Assembly: GCA_006384855.1 (NCBI GenBank) | Contig: VCJN01001685.1 | Coordinates: 42,187 to 106,186, forward strand | From: Tetraselmis striata | Taxonomy: Eukaryota; Chlorophyta; Chlorodendrophyceae; Chlorodendrales; Chlorodendraceae | Direction of reading: 5' to 3' | DNA length: 64,000 nt | In this document: piece after piece, positions 28,866 to 41,123 of the stretch | How the letters are laid out: the number at the start of each line of letters is the position of its first letter | Numbering within the stretch: the first letter of the stretch is position 1 | The notes under the pieces: generated by a model | Told to the model about the DNA's origin: nothing | Databases searched by the model: none | The model's input: only the letters and a program-made list of their open reading frames with translations | Made by a program: the position numbers and the translations under genes

Positions 28866-29779
28866 GTGTGCTGAAAATGGCGCGCTTGGATCGACATGAC
28901 TGGTGTAGTCGCTATAGGCCGGTCGCATGATTGAATGGTTGAAATTATTCATTATAAGCCCTGCAAGGCATAAGGATTAGCGGAGTAGCTTGTTATTGTG
29001 AGCACAATTCTGGCTGTAACTTACGTTTCCAAGTAGTTAAAGTCGGCCGCCAGCGTCGTCCCAAACTTATCTTTAGATGTGCGGCAGAGGCAGAAGCAGC
29101 GCGGGCAGAGGGGGTCCCCCTCTGCTGCATATGTACCTGCCGTGTTGAGAGTGCGGGTATAGTGCACACAAGCGCACATGGCAGTGTGTAGCAACTACCA
29201 GGATGACCGGCGCGGGGTAGCGCATGCTGTATGGCAATAATATGGCATACTATACGTAGACCGCCGCATCAAATCTTTATTTGTGCAGCTGGTGTGCTTC
29301 TGTTAGAAAGCCAGAGCTGCCAGGCTGCCATATGTGTGTGCATGTGGTGTAAGTATTGTAAAGTGCAAATGAACTTCGACAATTGCCATGATGCTAGGGC
29401 ATTGAGTTATACGCGGGTATATATGTTTACAGTGTTTGCGGATGTGGTCACGTGCTGCATGCCTCGTTCCATCAAGCGACACGGAGACTGACTTGCAAGC
29501 AAGCAGATAGCCACTATGCCAGCACCTCGAAACTCGGAGGAACGACATCAAAACTTGTCCATGAAGCAGCAATGCCGCCAATACGAGTACAGGTACCCCG
29601 TGGCAGAATCGCTACGACTTGCCATACCTGCACTCATAGGTATGATGCTGCAGCATGATGCTCGCGCGCGCTACCTACAGTTTTACTTATCCCCGCAGAA
29701 AGCGTTCTCTGGAATTTATGAACATGCGCCTATTGCCGGCCCGTCGTCATCAGATGCTGGTAATCCGAGAAGGTTCTTC
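28866..29779. other. Intergenic, downstream of two convergent genes
   Basis: Holds the 3' flanks of the Sfi1-like gene (+) and the cysteine-rich gene (-). The part from about 29510 to 29780 resembles 45930-46150 downstream of the second cysteine-rich gene, so the duplicated unit includes the 3' flank. Confidence 0.5.
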
Positions 29780-30241
29780 TTACAGCTTCAGGAGGCACTT
29801 TCCCACCTGGGGGCTCCACTCATACTGATCGTTCTCACACTGGCAGATGCTCTGGAAGCCGCAATTGTTGGGCACCTGCCTGTCGCACGCTCCAGTCGTC
29901 TCCTGCACGCACTGCGAGCCGTAACCAGGACGTGGCAGCTCCACAATTCCGGGGCCGCTGGCGCGTTTGATATCCTCGAGCAGGCAGAGACCAACGGAAG
30001 GGTTGAAGGAGTAGCCTTCTGGGCAGCCGCACACGCTGGAGCCGCCGCATTGGTTTATGTCCGTAGTGCAGAAGCTGGCCGGCATGATCGCACACGCTCC
30101 CAGCGGCGCAGGGGCTTCCGCCGATGGCTCGCGATCGTTCTGGGACAGCTTCCGAGCTTGTGCTACGGGGCCAATTGAGACGAGCAGCAGGGCTGCGGCG
30201 AAGACGGCACCGCCGATGCTGAGGTGGCGAGAAGAAACCAT
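29780..30241 (-). CDS. Secreted two-module 12-cysteine (EGF-like) protein, copy 1
   Basis: A single-exon 153-aa protein. Residues 1-29 form a signal peptide: basic start, hydrophobic GGAVFAAALLLVSIGPVA, then AQA before R. The mature part has twelve cysteines in two modules with nearly identical spacing: C-x7-C-x6-C-x5-C-x-C-x12-C (from about residue 50) and C-x7-C-x6-C-x5-C-x-C-x13-C (from about 111). A Gly/Pro linker joins them. The C-x-C followed by a long last loop resembles EGF-like folds, but no exact family was recognised. It is probably extracellular or cell-wall associated. A paralogue at 46152-46613 has the same length and differs at 26 residues (about 83% identity), with all twelve cysteines kept, which argues for a real, selected gene. 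The start is the first ATG and directly opens the signal peptide. Confidence 0.85.
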   Translation of the reverse strand: MVSSRHLSIGGAVFAAALLLVSIGPVAQARKLSQNDREPSAEAPAPLGACAIMPASFCTTDINQCGGSSVCGCPEGYSFNPSVGLCLLEDIKRASGPGIVELPRPGYGSQCVQETTGACDRQVPNNCGFQSICQCENDQYEWSPQVGKCLLKL

Positions 30242-31084
30242 ACTGTCAGGCGATGGGCTTCGCAGGAGTGCGGCGGTTGGCAGTTGAGACGTCGGTTGCA
30301 GGTGAGGTCAGTGCTTGTGCGGCAGGCGAGGCGGGCGGCTCTGAGTCATCGGCGCGGATGGCAGTCTCTGTCGAGGTGGATGGTCGTCGTTATGGCTGCT
30401 CGCTTGTATGGACGATGTATTTGTATGGGCGGTGGTGGTGCTGCCGACAAGTCGTCGCCGCGAAGCAGCAACATGAAACCCTCGATCTTGTCATCTGGGC
30501 TGATCGTCGTCAGCAGGGGAGACGAAACAACAATAATCCTTACAGGTAGGTGACACGCCGCGTCGTCGTCCGCCCGCGAAAAGCCGCGGTCATCAAGTGC
30601 GTGGTAAAAATTACGCACTCGCGCGCGGTTTGCGCCGCGACCATGTCGCGCATGCTGTGCTGCGTTCGAAGTCGCAGCCAGCTGACGATGCGCATAAGTT
30701 CTAAGCAGCAGCAGCGCCGCATGCTTAATATAAGATGCGATGACGATGTGAAGAAATTTTTATCCTAGTATAGCGATAAAAATTAGCGACTAACATTTAT
30801 TATATTGCTCCTACATTCATCGACGGGCGGACGGCGATGAGTAGTTGGTATTCCCTTACGCGTTGATGTGGCGTAATATGAAGGCCTCTATATTCCCCTG
30901 GTCCTTCCTCGTATCTTGCTCGAAATGTGGATTCTGACTCTTCATTAGTATTATTCAATATGCGACGACTTAATAATGTACTAATCCTTAGCGACTCTAG
31001 GGGTAGAGCACAGGGAAATTCCGCCAACAACTGCGTGTGTACGCGTGCAGCTGTGCAGCACGACGCGCCGCCGTGCGCGATACA
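30242..31084. other. 5' region of cysteine-rich gene 1 and AT-rich spacer
   Basis: The first about 350 bp upstream of the ATG align in patches with 46614-47000, including CGCTGCC/GACAAGTCGTC-like and GAAACCCTCG blocks, so promoter DNA was duplicated along with the gene. The rest is AT-rich with nothing recognised. Confidence 0.5.
30417..30425 (-). promoter_or_regulatory. Degenerate TATA-like element upstream of cysteine-rich gene 1
   Basis: CATACAAATAC on the minus strand, about 180 nt before the ATG. It sits at the same distance and in the same flanking context as CATATAAGTAC upstream of the paralogue. Not proven. Confidence 0.35.
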
Positions 31085-31330
31085 GTAAAAGTAAAGTAAA
31101 GTTCGCCCCGGGACATCGGCCGAAGCCGCCCCAGCACTTGACCTCGTGCGCCAACTGCAGTCGTAGGTCTGGCATAGCCCATAGACCATTGCCTCATTCG
31201 AACCCCGAAGGGCTAATGCATCAACCGGGTAAACCCGGGCCGATATTGCCGAAATGCATCGGCCAGGAATCGAACCCGGGTCTCTCGCATACGAGACGAC
31301 CGCTCTACCGAGCGGACAAGGGATGTACCA
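31085..31330 (-). mobile_element. tRNA-derived SINE, copy 1
   Basis: On the minus strand a tRNA-like head (31330 to about 31255) shows a D-arm hairpin CCGCTCGGTAGAGCGG, an anticodon-like stem, and a TΨC arm with the RNA polymerase III B box GGGTTCGATTCC. The D loop is shortened and there is no good acceptor stem, so it is not a functional tRNA. A tRNA-unrelated body follows (GTTGATGCATTAG, TTCGGGGTTCGAATGA, GACTGCAGTTGG, GGCCGATGTC), ending in a TTTAC-type tail (ACTTTACTTTTAC) near 31085-31103. The same head-plus-body order recurs at 45263-45516. Confidence 0.85.
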
Positions 31331-34185
31331 GCGCGCACCCGTAGGCAGTGTCAGATAGCGGGGACTGGCTGACTTTATTTTGCCACCATTCCAGCGCTTT
31401 TTATATTTCTATAATATTCCGTTTTCTATTCCTTTTCTCTTTCAAATGTGATTGCAGATAAGTTCTCGCATCCCAGTATATTGTTTTGACACGATACTGA
31501 GGATGATTGCGTTGCCATTTATTATGTGTACACTTGATTACAGGAACGACGTACAGAGGACATAATCCATAGCCTACCCCGGGGCGGGGTTTCCTTTAGT
31601 TCCTGGCAGCTAAGTGATTTCGTGGTTCCCTTGGCTCCTTCTTGTTTCTTGGCTCCCTGTCCTCGTGCTCGACCTTGGTTTCAGGCTTATGTCTCTCTTT
31701 TGCTGGCAACCTTTCATAGTTGCTGTTAGTTCTCTTTGTAGTGCGTTTTTGTGAAAGCCCTGATTTAATTAGAAATCCTTAGCAGAACCAAACGCGCTAT
31801 GAATAATCCTTACCGGTGAGTATATACGCGTTTTATCCGTGTAACATTTTTATTCGGGAGTTCATTACCGAGACTTTTACCTTCCATAGTTGCTGTTAGT
31901 TCTGTTTGTAGTGCGCATTTGTGAAAGCCCTGATGTAATAAATAACAATTTACCATGTATACTAGTCAAGACTACGGCGACATCATAAGGATATTGTCCG
32001 CACCTAGTGCTAATTAACGCACGTGGAAAGGGTTAACGTAATCTTGTCGTTGTGCATCGGTGCGCGTTCGTGTATCGCTTTGTAATTCCAAACAATTGTG
32101 TACGCATACTGTTCCCTTATTTAGCAATAAATGCGAGCATGGGCAGTACGAACATCAATGTACGTACTTAGTAGACAATGCTTTCCAAAATCAACAATTC
32201 GCAATAATATTCTTGACTTGTACATGTCAGTTGGCTTTGATAAAAAATCCGAATTATCAACACATTTTCAACTACATTCTCTATCTATTTGCCAAACTTC
32301 CATACCAATAGACAGTTATTTAATGCTTGACACTTATTTTATGGTCACTACCGTAGATACTGGAATGCAATACTTTTTTTGATTACTATGATATCTGTAG
32401 TTGTTAATAGTTACAATACACAAACAAGGGCGGAGGATGCTCACGCATCACGCAGTGGGCATACTAGATGGGGTAGAGGTCGATAAGGCCACCACAAGTT
32501 GTATGGATATGTTGTTATTTTAGCTGCCTACTCCACCCTCAGAAAAAAGGGGGCCAGGGTCTGTCCGGATAAATCTGCAACACAAGATACCGAATCCCAA
32601 CCAGTGCTTTTTAATGTACTAGAGAAGCCGTAACGAAGCGTACTGGCCCAACACTTGCCTGCGCGCTATCCTTGGCGGCGCCACGTCAGTTTATATAGGC
32701 TCCATTTGACATCCCGCCGTCGCTGAACCCTGGCCGCGATTCGGCATCACACCACCCACTCTCGCAACATCCACCCCCACCATGCCCGTCAGACTGATTT
32801 CCAATGCAGTGGCGGAGAACCGGTTTGCATGTCTGAACAGTGTGCACGTGCATGGGAGCTAAATCGATCGCACAGGTGCGCAGAACGGCAGGCGCATCAA
32901 CAAAGCTGGACGGCGGCCATGCGCGCAGAGGGCAGCGGCTCAGCAGCAGCCAGCACACTTGATCCCTTTATTAACGAACTCGTTTCTTTTGGATAAACAC
33001 AGTATGGGGCGGCGGCCCGCCCTTTGCTGTTGGCCGGATTTTATATTTTTAAATTATTACACAACCGTAAATACCGGTGCTGAGGGCGGAAACCTACAGG
33101 TGCGGCGGCGGCATATGTTGTAGTTATGTATGCTGTGCCACAGCAAAGCGATTCGCCGACACCTACGGTACCTGGTAAAATATCATGATTATTATGGGTG
33201 TAATTTGGAATTTGCTGCATCATTTTACTTCGCCGGGGCAGCAGCACCGCAGGCCAGAACCTGTCTCAATCTGCGTAGAAAAATGTAGCTGCAGAGATAA
33301 GCAGCGGTATACACTACCACTGCTCGTAGCAATGATGCTACCCGCCCTATTCCATGCACACACAAATGGAGATGGTGTTGCGCCTACTGCAAACTGTGGT
33401 CGCTACGGGGTCAGTGGTGGTCCACTCCCACGGCGAGCTAAATTCTTGCCATTCCTTCAGTCTTAACTTCTGTTTGAAAACAAAGGAAGATTGGATTCTT
33501 TCAAGTGCTTAATATTACAGACTCAGCAGCTCGTTCACAGCTAGCGACTACTCCGGCGGCTGCGCTGGTATGATGCCGGAAAACTGGATGCCCCGGTCCA
33601 AACCCTGGCGCCCACCCTCCTGCGCCCGGCCGCACACGTGCCCCCGTCAGCACCTTATCACCCACCACGCAGACATCACCGCATACGTAATACCGGCACA
33701 TACGCATCCTTTTCCTGCCTACAGACCCACGGTTCCGAAACCAGTACCAACTGCCCCTTTGCAGAACGGGAAGGCTGAACTTTAACAGTTGTAAGGGTGA
33801 GTGATGTGGTAAACGGCGCATTTGAACTAAATAAACGTGGTAATACCTGTAATTCTTCATGTCGGCAAACATTTTTCTATTCTTCAAACATGCAGCAACA
33901 CTGCACGAATGTATCACGGAGGTCGATCTGAAATGAACGCGTATGTGCAAGCGGTACGTACGGTGTGATTATACACAAATAAGGGGGGTGGGAAAGGAGA
34001 ATGAGCAAATGAGGAGAGGGGTGTGGAGGAGGGGGGGGGGGTAACCATCACGGGCGCCATAGTCTCGGTGACCATCGGATTCGCAGGCTGTACTGACGCG
34101 CCGGACGTCATGCCTGGTGGTGCGCAGCGCGAGGCAGCCAGGCCAGTGAAAACGCCGGCTCGCGACAGCAGGCATGTGGTGGTTA
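31331..34185. other. AT-rich gene-poor region
   Basis: Nothing protein-coding was recognised. It includes a local duplication (31711-31770 and 31881-31940) and an AT-rich stretch around 32040-32400 whose frames show no domain. A mixed region around 32640-33900 likewise shows no domain. Position 34030-34041 is a short G-run just downstream of the SDR stop. Confidence 0.45.
31711..31940 (+). repeat. Two copies of a 60-bp dispersed repeat
   Basis: Units 31711-31770 and 31881-31940 share CATAGTTGCTGTTAGTTCT and TTTGTGAAAGCCCTGAT-TAAT. The second half recurs inverted at 37461-37494 and, diverged, at 51363-51395. The TGTAAT end resembles a retro-element 3' terminus. Confidence 0.7.
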
Positions 34186-35823
34186 TTAGCTCCGTCTCGT
34201 CCTTAAGGGAAGGGGGGGCGTGTAAACGGAGCACCGCAAGGCAGAGGGGGCATCACCTCCGTCCACCGCCAGCACGTGGCCGTTCACCCCGCCGGCGAGG
34301 TCACAGGACAGCCACAGCGCGGCCTGGGCCATGTCCTCCGCGGTCAGCGCCTTGCCGGGGAAGGCCGCCCCGAGCGTCTGCGCGGCGGAGACGTCGGGGT
34401 TGCCGTGCAGCCAGGTCGCTGGGCCCAGGCAGGGTGGTAAAGAGGGCGGAGGGAAGGGTTCAGTATGAATCATCCTTGGGCGCGCTTGTTGTGAGCCCCC
34501 CCCCCCCCCCCCACAGCGCACCGACTCTAATTGGGTTATGTGGTAGGGTATGGGCAAGCAGGTACCAGCCGTGGCGCCATTGGGGGGTTGACGGGGCGGG
34601 GCGCGCACAGATCATGGGTGTGTCGGTGCCGCCGGGCGCGATGGCATTGACGCGGATGCCGTGGTGGTGCAGCTCATGGGCGAGGCTTTTGGTGATGCCC
34701 ACGACGGCAAACTTGGCGGCGGTGTACACGTGCGGTCCCCAGCCGCCGTTGATGCCCGCCACGCTGGAGGTGTTGATGATGACACCGCTCCTGCAATCAC
34801 AGCCGCGCCCCCCTGAGCGAGCCAGCCCGCCAGCCTTGGGGCGGTGACATGCCCACCTGCGGAGTAGTGAGCAGAATGAGCTGGCCGGTTCATGGGCAGC
34901 CGCACCGCTGTGGCTTCATCACGCGCGCGGCGTGCTTGCTGCCCAGCAAAGTCCCACGCACGTGCACAGCAAGGGTGTAGTCGATGTCCTCCACCTTCAG
35001 CTGATCGATGGGCCCCAGCGCGCCAATGATGCCTGGCACGCATGCGCTGTCAGCCCCCCCCCCTGCCTTGTGCACCGACTCCCTAGCTGATGGCCAGTGT
35101 TTGAGTCTGGGCCGGTGCCAGTAGCGACCAGCGTGGAGACGCCCACGGAGCCGGCAAGCGCCTCGACACATGTCACCGACAGGTGCGCGCGTACCGGCGT
35201 TGTTAAACATCACATCCAGACGTCCGAACTTGCCAGTGGCCACATCGACCGCAGCAGAGACTTGCTCCTCTTGCGTGACGTCGCACTCAGCAAACATCGC
35301 CGCCCCCTCGCCCACCTGCGAAGAGTTCCACATCCCGGGGGAAGCGGGGAACTGCGTTAGCGTTGCAACTGCCTGACGGCGGCAACTCGTTGTTGATGTA
35401 ACGGAGGTGGGCTATTGTCTCAGGGAGCTTTCAGTTCACTTACCTCCTTGCAGACAGCCTCCGCACGGGCCCGCTGCTGCCGCAGGTCCGCCACGACGAC
35501 CTTGGCGCCGTGCGCGGCGAACAGCTTGATGGCAGCGGCGCCGATTCCCGATGCGCCACCCGTCACGAGCGCCACCTGGTGCAGTCGGAAGTCGCAAAGG
35601 CAAGCATGCGCATCAAGGGCCAGAGATCGGCCTGCAAGGGCAGGCCATCAGCTCGGCGGACACGGCCGTGACTTTCTGGAGCGTCGTTTCGGGCCGGCTT
35701 CACCTTGCCCGCGAGCAAGCGGCGCGCCTCCATCGCCACTCGAAACCCCAGGCACGGGCACACGCGGCGAAGAGGGTCCGTCGCCAGCGACACTTGCTGG
35801 CTGATGTTGCGCTGATTCTGCAA
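34186..35823 (-). CDS. Short-chain dehydrogenase/reductase (SDR), six exons
   Basis: An NAD(P)-dependent oxidoreductase of the classical SDR family; substrate unknown. Exons on the minus strand: 35823-35704, 35575-35444, 35315-35195, 35032-34906, 34790-34609 and 34418-34186, all GT-AG with phases that join exactly (304 aa). Motifs: cofactor loop TGGASGIG at the start of exon 2, D after the second strand (VVVADL), CDVT, NNAG split across exons 3/4, the Ser of INTSSVAG, and YTAAK supplying catalytic Tyr and Lys. HGIRVNAIAPGG follows, then VNGHVLAVDGGDA near the end. The overall pattern is closest to plant-type xanthoxin/secoisolariciresinol-dehydrogenase-like SDRs, but that does not fix the substrate. 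Starting at 35733 would give a typical 274-aa SDR. The longer start at 35823 adds a basic, acid-poor 30-residue leader that could be an organelle-targeting peptide. The last intron has a 17-nt G-run on the sense strand (34512-34496). Confidence 0.9.
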
Positions 35824-35978
35824 CAGGCACTACTTGATGAACAGGAAAAAACGATTGCAAGAAATGACGAGTGCTGACTCAGAGGCGCACAGACTCTCAC
35901 AGGTCATCAGAAAATTAATGCTTCGCTGAGGATGTGAACTTACTTGGAATGAGTGACCGAAAACATAAGAAGGATTTT

Positions 35979-37330
35979 CCTAGTGCCTCGGGCAAATATG
36001 TTGTATATATACAACATTTGTTGTATATATACAACAGAAAGTATGGGCCTAGTACTACGGGCAAAACTGGCATGATGACCACCAGGGCGTCAGGGGAGGT
36101 CCAGAGGGCCCCAAATAGGATACTTAAGTTGGTCCGGGACCGGTCGGGTCGGCTGATTGGGCAGTGCAAAGCGGCCACCATTCCCAACCCACCGGTTCGC
36201 CATGCGACAACCTATTCAGCTCTAGAGCCGTGTAGCCGCCCGTCCTGGGCCGTATCAAGCCCCTGCCGCCCCCGGCAGATTACGCCAACAGAGAGCTATG
36301 AAGTTTGAAGAAGTCGCGGAGTCTGTCGTGAACGACACATGCCGCATCAGGTGGGACCATGGCACCGAGTCCCCAGAGACCTCAACGTGCTAAAGCTGCC
36401 ATCCACCGGCGCCGGCACTCTGCCTCAGGTATGACTCCCATACCACCCAGCACTCGTCTAATACCTTGCCTGGATGATATGTCGTCGGCATGTGATGATT
36501 ATGTCGACGCGTGTGGGCGGCGCGCCCGTGCGATCGCACCTGGATGTTGAATCGGAATTCGAATGTTTTTGAAATATCACAACAACGGCCGACTGACCTG
36601 CGCCCCGCAGGCGCAGGTCAGTCAGCCCTGCCGACCAGCCCCGTCCCGAACTCGAGGCAAGCTACGCCATGCCCATGGCCTCACGTTCCAGGACATCCCC
36701 GGAAGTGCCATGGTCACGGCGCCGGCTGTCCCTGGTGTCCCTGTGCCTAACAACGCTGGTCCGATCGCCGTCCCTCTGTTGCGTTTCGCCGCCGCTACTG
36801 TTCCGTCCGACTGCGACAACTCGGCAAACGCTCCGGCAACGACAACGCCACCAAGCAAGCCCGCTGCACTGTGGGCCGTGATGGCGATGACAAGGTGGGT
36901 TGGACGTCCTACAAGTTCCCGGACTGCGACATACCTCGGTGCATGCCGAGCAAGAGGCGCAACGGCGTCGCCTGCTGGACCCGGCACCGTCCCAGCACCG
37001 CCCAGGACCTCGCGGTTTACACGTCAACCGCCGCACGGACTAGGCCGCCACCGGGCAACCCTCCCCATACCCAAACCCCGTACCTCAAGATCTTCCTTTC
37101 CCGGTCGGTTGGCGGCTGATGGTTGCTCCTCCGCAGTGCCCTGGCCGGAACCGGTGGTGTGATGCTGGTTCAGCGAGCTACAGCATCTTAGAGGGCGGCG
37201 CTTCTGTTAGGGCACGGCCCGCGTAGTATTAGTACTATGTAATTAAAATCCGTTAATGATGCCGACGCGAGCCGTGTTGTATACTCGTGTTGTATATATA
37301 CCATACAACATATTTGCCCGAGGCACTAGG
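35979..37330. mobile_element. TIR DNA element, 1352 bp, non-autonomous
   Basis: Ends carry inverted repeats of about 29 bp: left CCTAGTGCCTCGGGCAAATA then TGTTGTATA; right is its reverse complement ending GAGGCACTAGG at 37330. Next to the left TIR are two TTGTATATATACAA palindromes (about 36001-36034); the right end has a related, imperfect TGTTGTATATATACCATACA. Internal open frames (such as 36563-37162) match no transposase I recognise. Target duplication is unclear (T-rich flanks). It inserted about 150 bp upstream of the SDR gene. Confidence 0.8.
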
Positions 37331-38763
37331 TTACGTTCGTTATCACCAGTCTATCAGAATAAACATCACCTCTACTCCGCATGTTGTTGTAGTAGGGCAT
37401 AGAAATACCCTGAATAACCCTAGATGTACACCGCGAACATGCGATATGCTGTATGCATTTATTTTAATTACATCAGGGCTTTCACAAAAGCGATACATGC
37501 GATACATGCACTACGTATTACATGCGATATGCATGTATGTATTTTACGTTATATCGATTGTGTATATAATAATCGCATTTACGTCAAGCATGATCTGCTT
37601 GACGTTAGGATTAGCAGTTCACGAATGACAGGTGCAAATGCGTATCCCTGCGGGACCCTACGCCATCGTATGTATAAATCGTGCGGCGACGATTAATACA
37701 GGTACGACTTCATTGTGCGACTGCTGGAGGGCCGGAGCTAGCTCGAGGTAAGATTAGGAAATAGCGCTAGTCGCAATATTATACGCTGTATGAGGATACG
37801 ACGAAGCAGTAATCGGTTTATTAGCGCGCGACATGTAGCGTGCAGCCTGCGCAGGGATTAAGACCTACGCGTTCATGACTTTTGACGCCTGTAGTATTGC
37901 TACCAGTATGTTACTCCGGCGCCTGCGGCCTGTACCTGTGGTACCTGTAGCTGATGGTTTAATGTAACCCTTGACGAGTAACAGGCCGACATCGTCAGTC
38001 GCCGTCCTGTCATCCCACCTGCCGGCAAGACGGGCCAGCTTGTCACAACCCAGGCCAGGAAGAGCGGCGAAAGACCCTGGCAGCATGTCATCGTCCCGGA
38101 CGTCAGGCAAGCGGCGGGCGGGTGTAACCTCCGTGGCCCAGGCGGCGGCGGTCATCAGAAAGGCGTCCACCCCGATCCAGACCACGGCAACAGCGCTGAA
38201 ATATCTGGCAACCGCTGGGAGCTACCCGGACTCCAGCGCCCCCCCGCCTCAGGTTCGTCCGGCTCGGGTTCGTCACGACCCCTGCCCAGATCGCCAGACT
38301 GTACACGCCATTAGAACCCCTGCGAGGGTTTTATTCACAGTTCGGCTACCAGTCCTGTCCGGGGGCTGAACAGGAAACGCACCTCCGCGGCCCAGGCAGG
38401 CAGTGGCCGAAAGCAGGTCCTGGACCAGGGCCAGAGAATGTACCCATATTATTTGTCGATTTGTCGAAGAGGGGGGGGGGGGGGGGGGGGGGGTCTGCTA
38501 CGATTTTCACCGGTCCTGTCCCGCATTGGTGTAGAGACAGAGGCAGGGGGGGCACAAAGGGGGGGGGGGGGGGGGGGGGGTGCGGCCTGCTGATACAGCT
38601 GACGCCCCCGCTCGCCCTCCTTCCCCCTCCAATCCCGCACACAGTCCTTCTTGAAGGTGAACGGCGAGATCCACAAGGCCCAGCTGCAGCCCAGCTTCCG
38701 CCGGCTGCTGCAAAAGCGCGCCTCCGATGGCGGCCCCCAGCTGCACGCCCATCCCCGGGCTCC
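37331..38763. other. Region upstream of the SAP-MYND gene
   Basis: No confident gene. Two G-runs (38471-38493 and 38559-38580) lie shortly before the SAP-like exon. The GC-rich stretch 38643-38768 is open in the frame reading KVNGEIHKAQLQPSF and could be an additional first exon of the next gene or the tail of another. It was not assigned. Confidence 0.45.
38471..38580 (+). repeat. Two poly(G) runs upstream of the SAP-MYND gene
   Basis: G-runs at 38471-38493 and 38559-38580, 66 bases apart. Confidence 0.95.
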
Positions 38764-41086
38764 ATGTCAGTCTCGGAGCTCAAGGCAGCCCTGAAGGCGC
38801 TTGGGGTATCGATGGCGGGCTGCACCGAGAAGGCGGAGCTCGTCGCCCTTCTGGAAGGGGCCCTGCCTGCTGACGGAGCGGCCGGCGGATGTGGCGGGGC
38901 GGCGGGCGGCGGGCCAGAGGGAGGAGGTGGGTCCTCTGAGGCGGACGCCGGGGCCGTGAAGGAGGCCCGCATGCACATCATCCAGATCGCCTACCACCTC
39001 TCGCATTGGGACGTGGACTGCGAGGAGATGGCCCGCACGGGGCTGCTGCACGAGATGCTGAGCTGGGCCTCTGACCCGGCGGGGGCAGTGGGGCCCGAGG
39101 GCGCCGGCACAGCTCTGCGGTGGATGAGCAAGGTCCTGGCGGGCTTCTGCAAGGGGCCGGGCTCCACGCGGCAGCTGCTCGCCAACCCGCGATGCTTGCC
39201 GGGCATGGAGGCCATCCTGCGCTGCGAGGACCCGCACACGCTGGTCAACGGCCTGCACGCGGTGAGGGCGCTGATGGCGCCGCCCGGCGCCCGCGGGGGC
39301 CCTGCGCCGGGGCTGGCGCTGCTGAGGGAGCGCCCGGGTGTTCCGGGGGCAGCGGGGTCCGTCCTCAGGCTCTGCAACAGGCAGGAGATCGCGGGGCAGT
39401 GAGTGGTGGACATGGGCCCGGGTGCGGGGAGGCTGCCCGCACAGCAAGTGGTGAGCCCCCTCACTCCCCCCCCCCCCCCCCCCCCCACTGACAGCGCGGG
39501 TCGCTGCTACCGGGCACGCGCATCCCGCGTTATGGGAGCGGCATTCACAGGGGTCGAGGGGGGGGGGGGGGGGGGCACGAATTAAATAGCCCCCCCCCCC
39601 GCCCCCTGCGAAGAGGAAATAAGTACTGAAAGGGAGGAATAAGTCAGAATACAGCACGAGCACATCACAAAGGTTCCGACGTGAAGGTGCAAAACAATCA
39701 ATTATTTTTCGGCCCCGCAAACCGTATTTTATTGCTCGGTAATCGCCGCGTACAGCGGGCCTGCCAACGTCAATGCTCCGGCAGATCTCAACGCGCCAAT
39801 ACTGAGACGCCACCCTACCGCGGTGTGATGCCTGTTGAAGCGAGTGCAGCGACAGCGCGGATGGCACAACGCGCCACTCATTCACGGGTGACATCAATGT
39901 AGCCAAGCAGTGCCGGCGATCCCGCGATTGCTAAGTAGGGGGGCGGAACGTACCACAGCGACGGAATCGTGCTGCGGCAGCGGCGCGCATTGATGTAGTC
40001 GCCGCCCGCACCAGCGACAGCAGTACACAGATACCCTCGGGCAGAGCTGTGTCGTGGGTGATAGACGCACGCATACCAGAACTAGCGGCGCACACAGGCA
40101 CGGGCGGCGGCGCGGTAACCAGAACATTGTGAATGGGAACCAGCTCTGCCCACCAGACTTCAAATATAGACGAACCCATAAACGAATACAAATATTAATG
40201 TCAAATGTCATTTCATGTCAAATGTCATAAATTACATATTAAATGTCCAATGTCCAATGTATAATGGTCATATGTTATATGTCATCTTTCAAACATTTCA
40301 AAGTGTTAAAAAATGATATGTCAGGTGTCAAATATCATTTGATGTCCAATGCATAAATGTCAAATGCCGTTTGATGTCAAATGTATAAATGTCAAATAAA
40401 TAAATGTATAAATGCCATTTGATGACAAATGAATAAATGTCAAATGTCATTTGATGTCAAATGTATAAATGTCAAACGTCATTTTATGTCAACTGTCATA
40501 AATTACATATTAAATGTCCAATGTCAAATCTATAAATGTCACATGTTGAATGTCATATGTAATATTTTATGTCTCAATTGTGAAATATGATATGTTAGGT
40601 GTCAAATGTCATTTGATGTCAAATGTGACTTGATGTCAAATGTGACTTGATGTCAAATGGCATAAATGTCAAATGTGTTAATGTCAAATGTGTTAATGTT
40701 AAATGGCACATATAATGAAACTAAAGCGAATATTTTCTTGGGTTGCATGCAAGCCCAGATTGAGGCGCCTATAATTCTGGTTTCATTCGCTGGCGCAGTC
40801 CAAAGTCTCGCGTTGATTCAGGCCAACGCCTTGGGGGGGGGGGGGGGGGGGGGGGGGGGAAGGGGGCTGAAGCAGCGATCCCTGTGCCTCTGCGCCCAAT
40901 CTCCCTTGCTTTGGGTATGTTCCAGGGGCTGCTGCTGCTCGGGAAGGTGACTGAGCTGATGTTGAGCCTCAGCTTGTGGGGCGTGGGCCACGAGATCTTC
41001 GAGAAGGGCATCATGACGTTCTGCGGGGAGGCAGTCCCCGATATGGCTCGGCTCCTCGCCGACCTTGACCCCACTCAGTACGAGGA

Positions 41087-41123
<37 letters not shown>

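Noticed and set aside
31255..31330. Possible tRNA gene
   Set aside because: D loop is too short, the acceptor stem does not pair, and the same head with the same body occurs at 45263; it is the head of a SINE.
35979..37330. CACTA-type transposon ends (CTAGTG / CACTAG)
   Set aside because: The orientation is reversed relative to CACTA termini and no 3-bp target duplication is seen.
38461..38763. Upstream start for the SAP-MYND protein through poly-glycine
   Set aside because: The extension would translate two poly(G) runs as Gly repeats; the downstream ATG just before the SAP block is more plausible.
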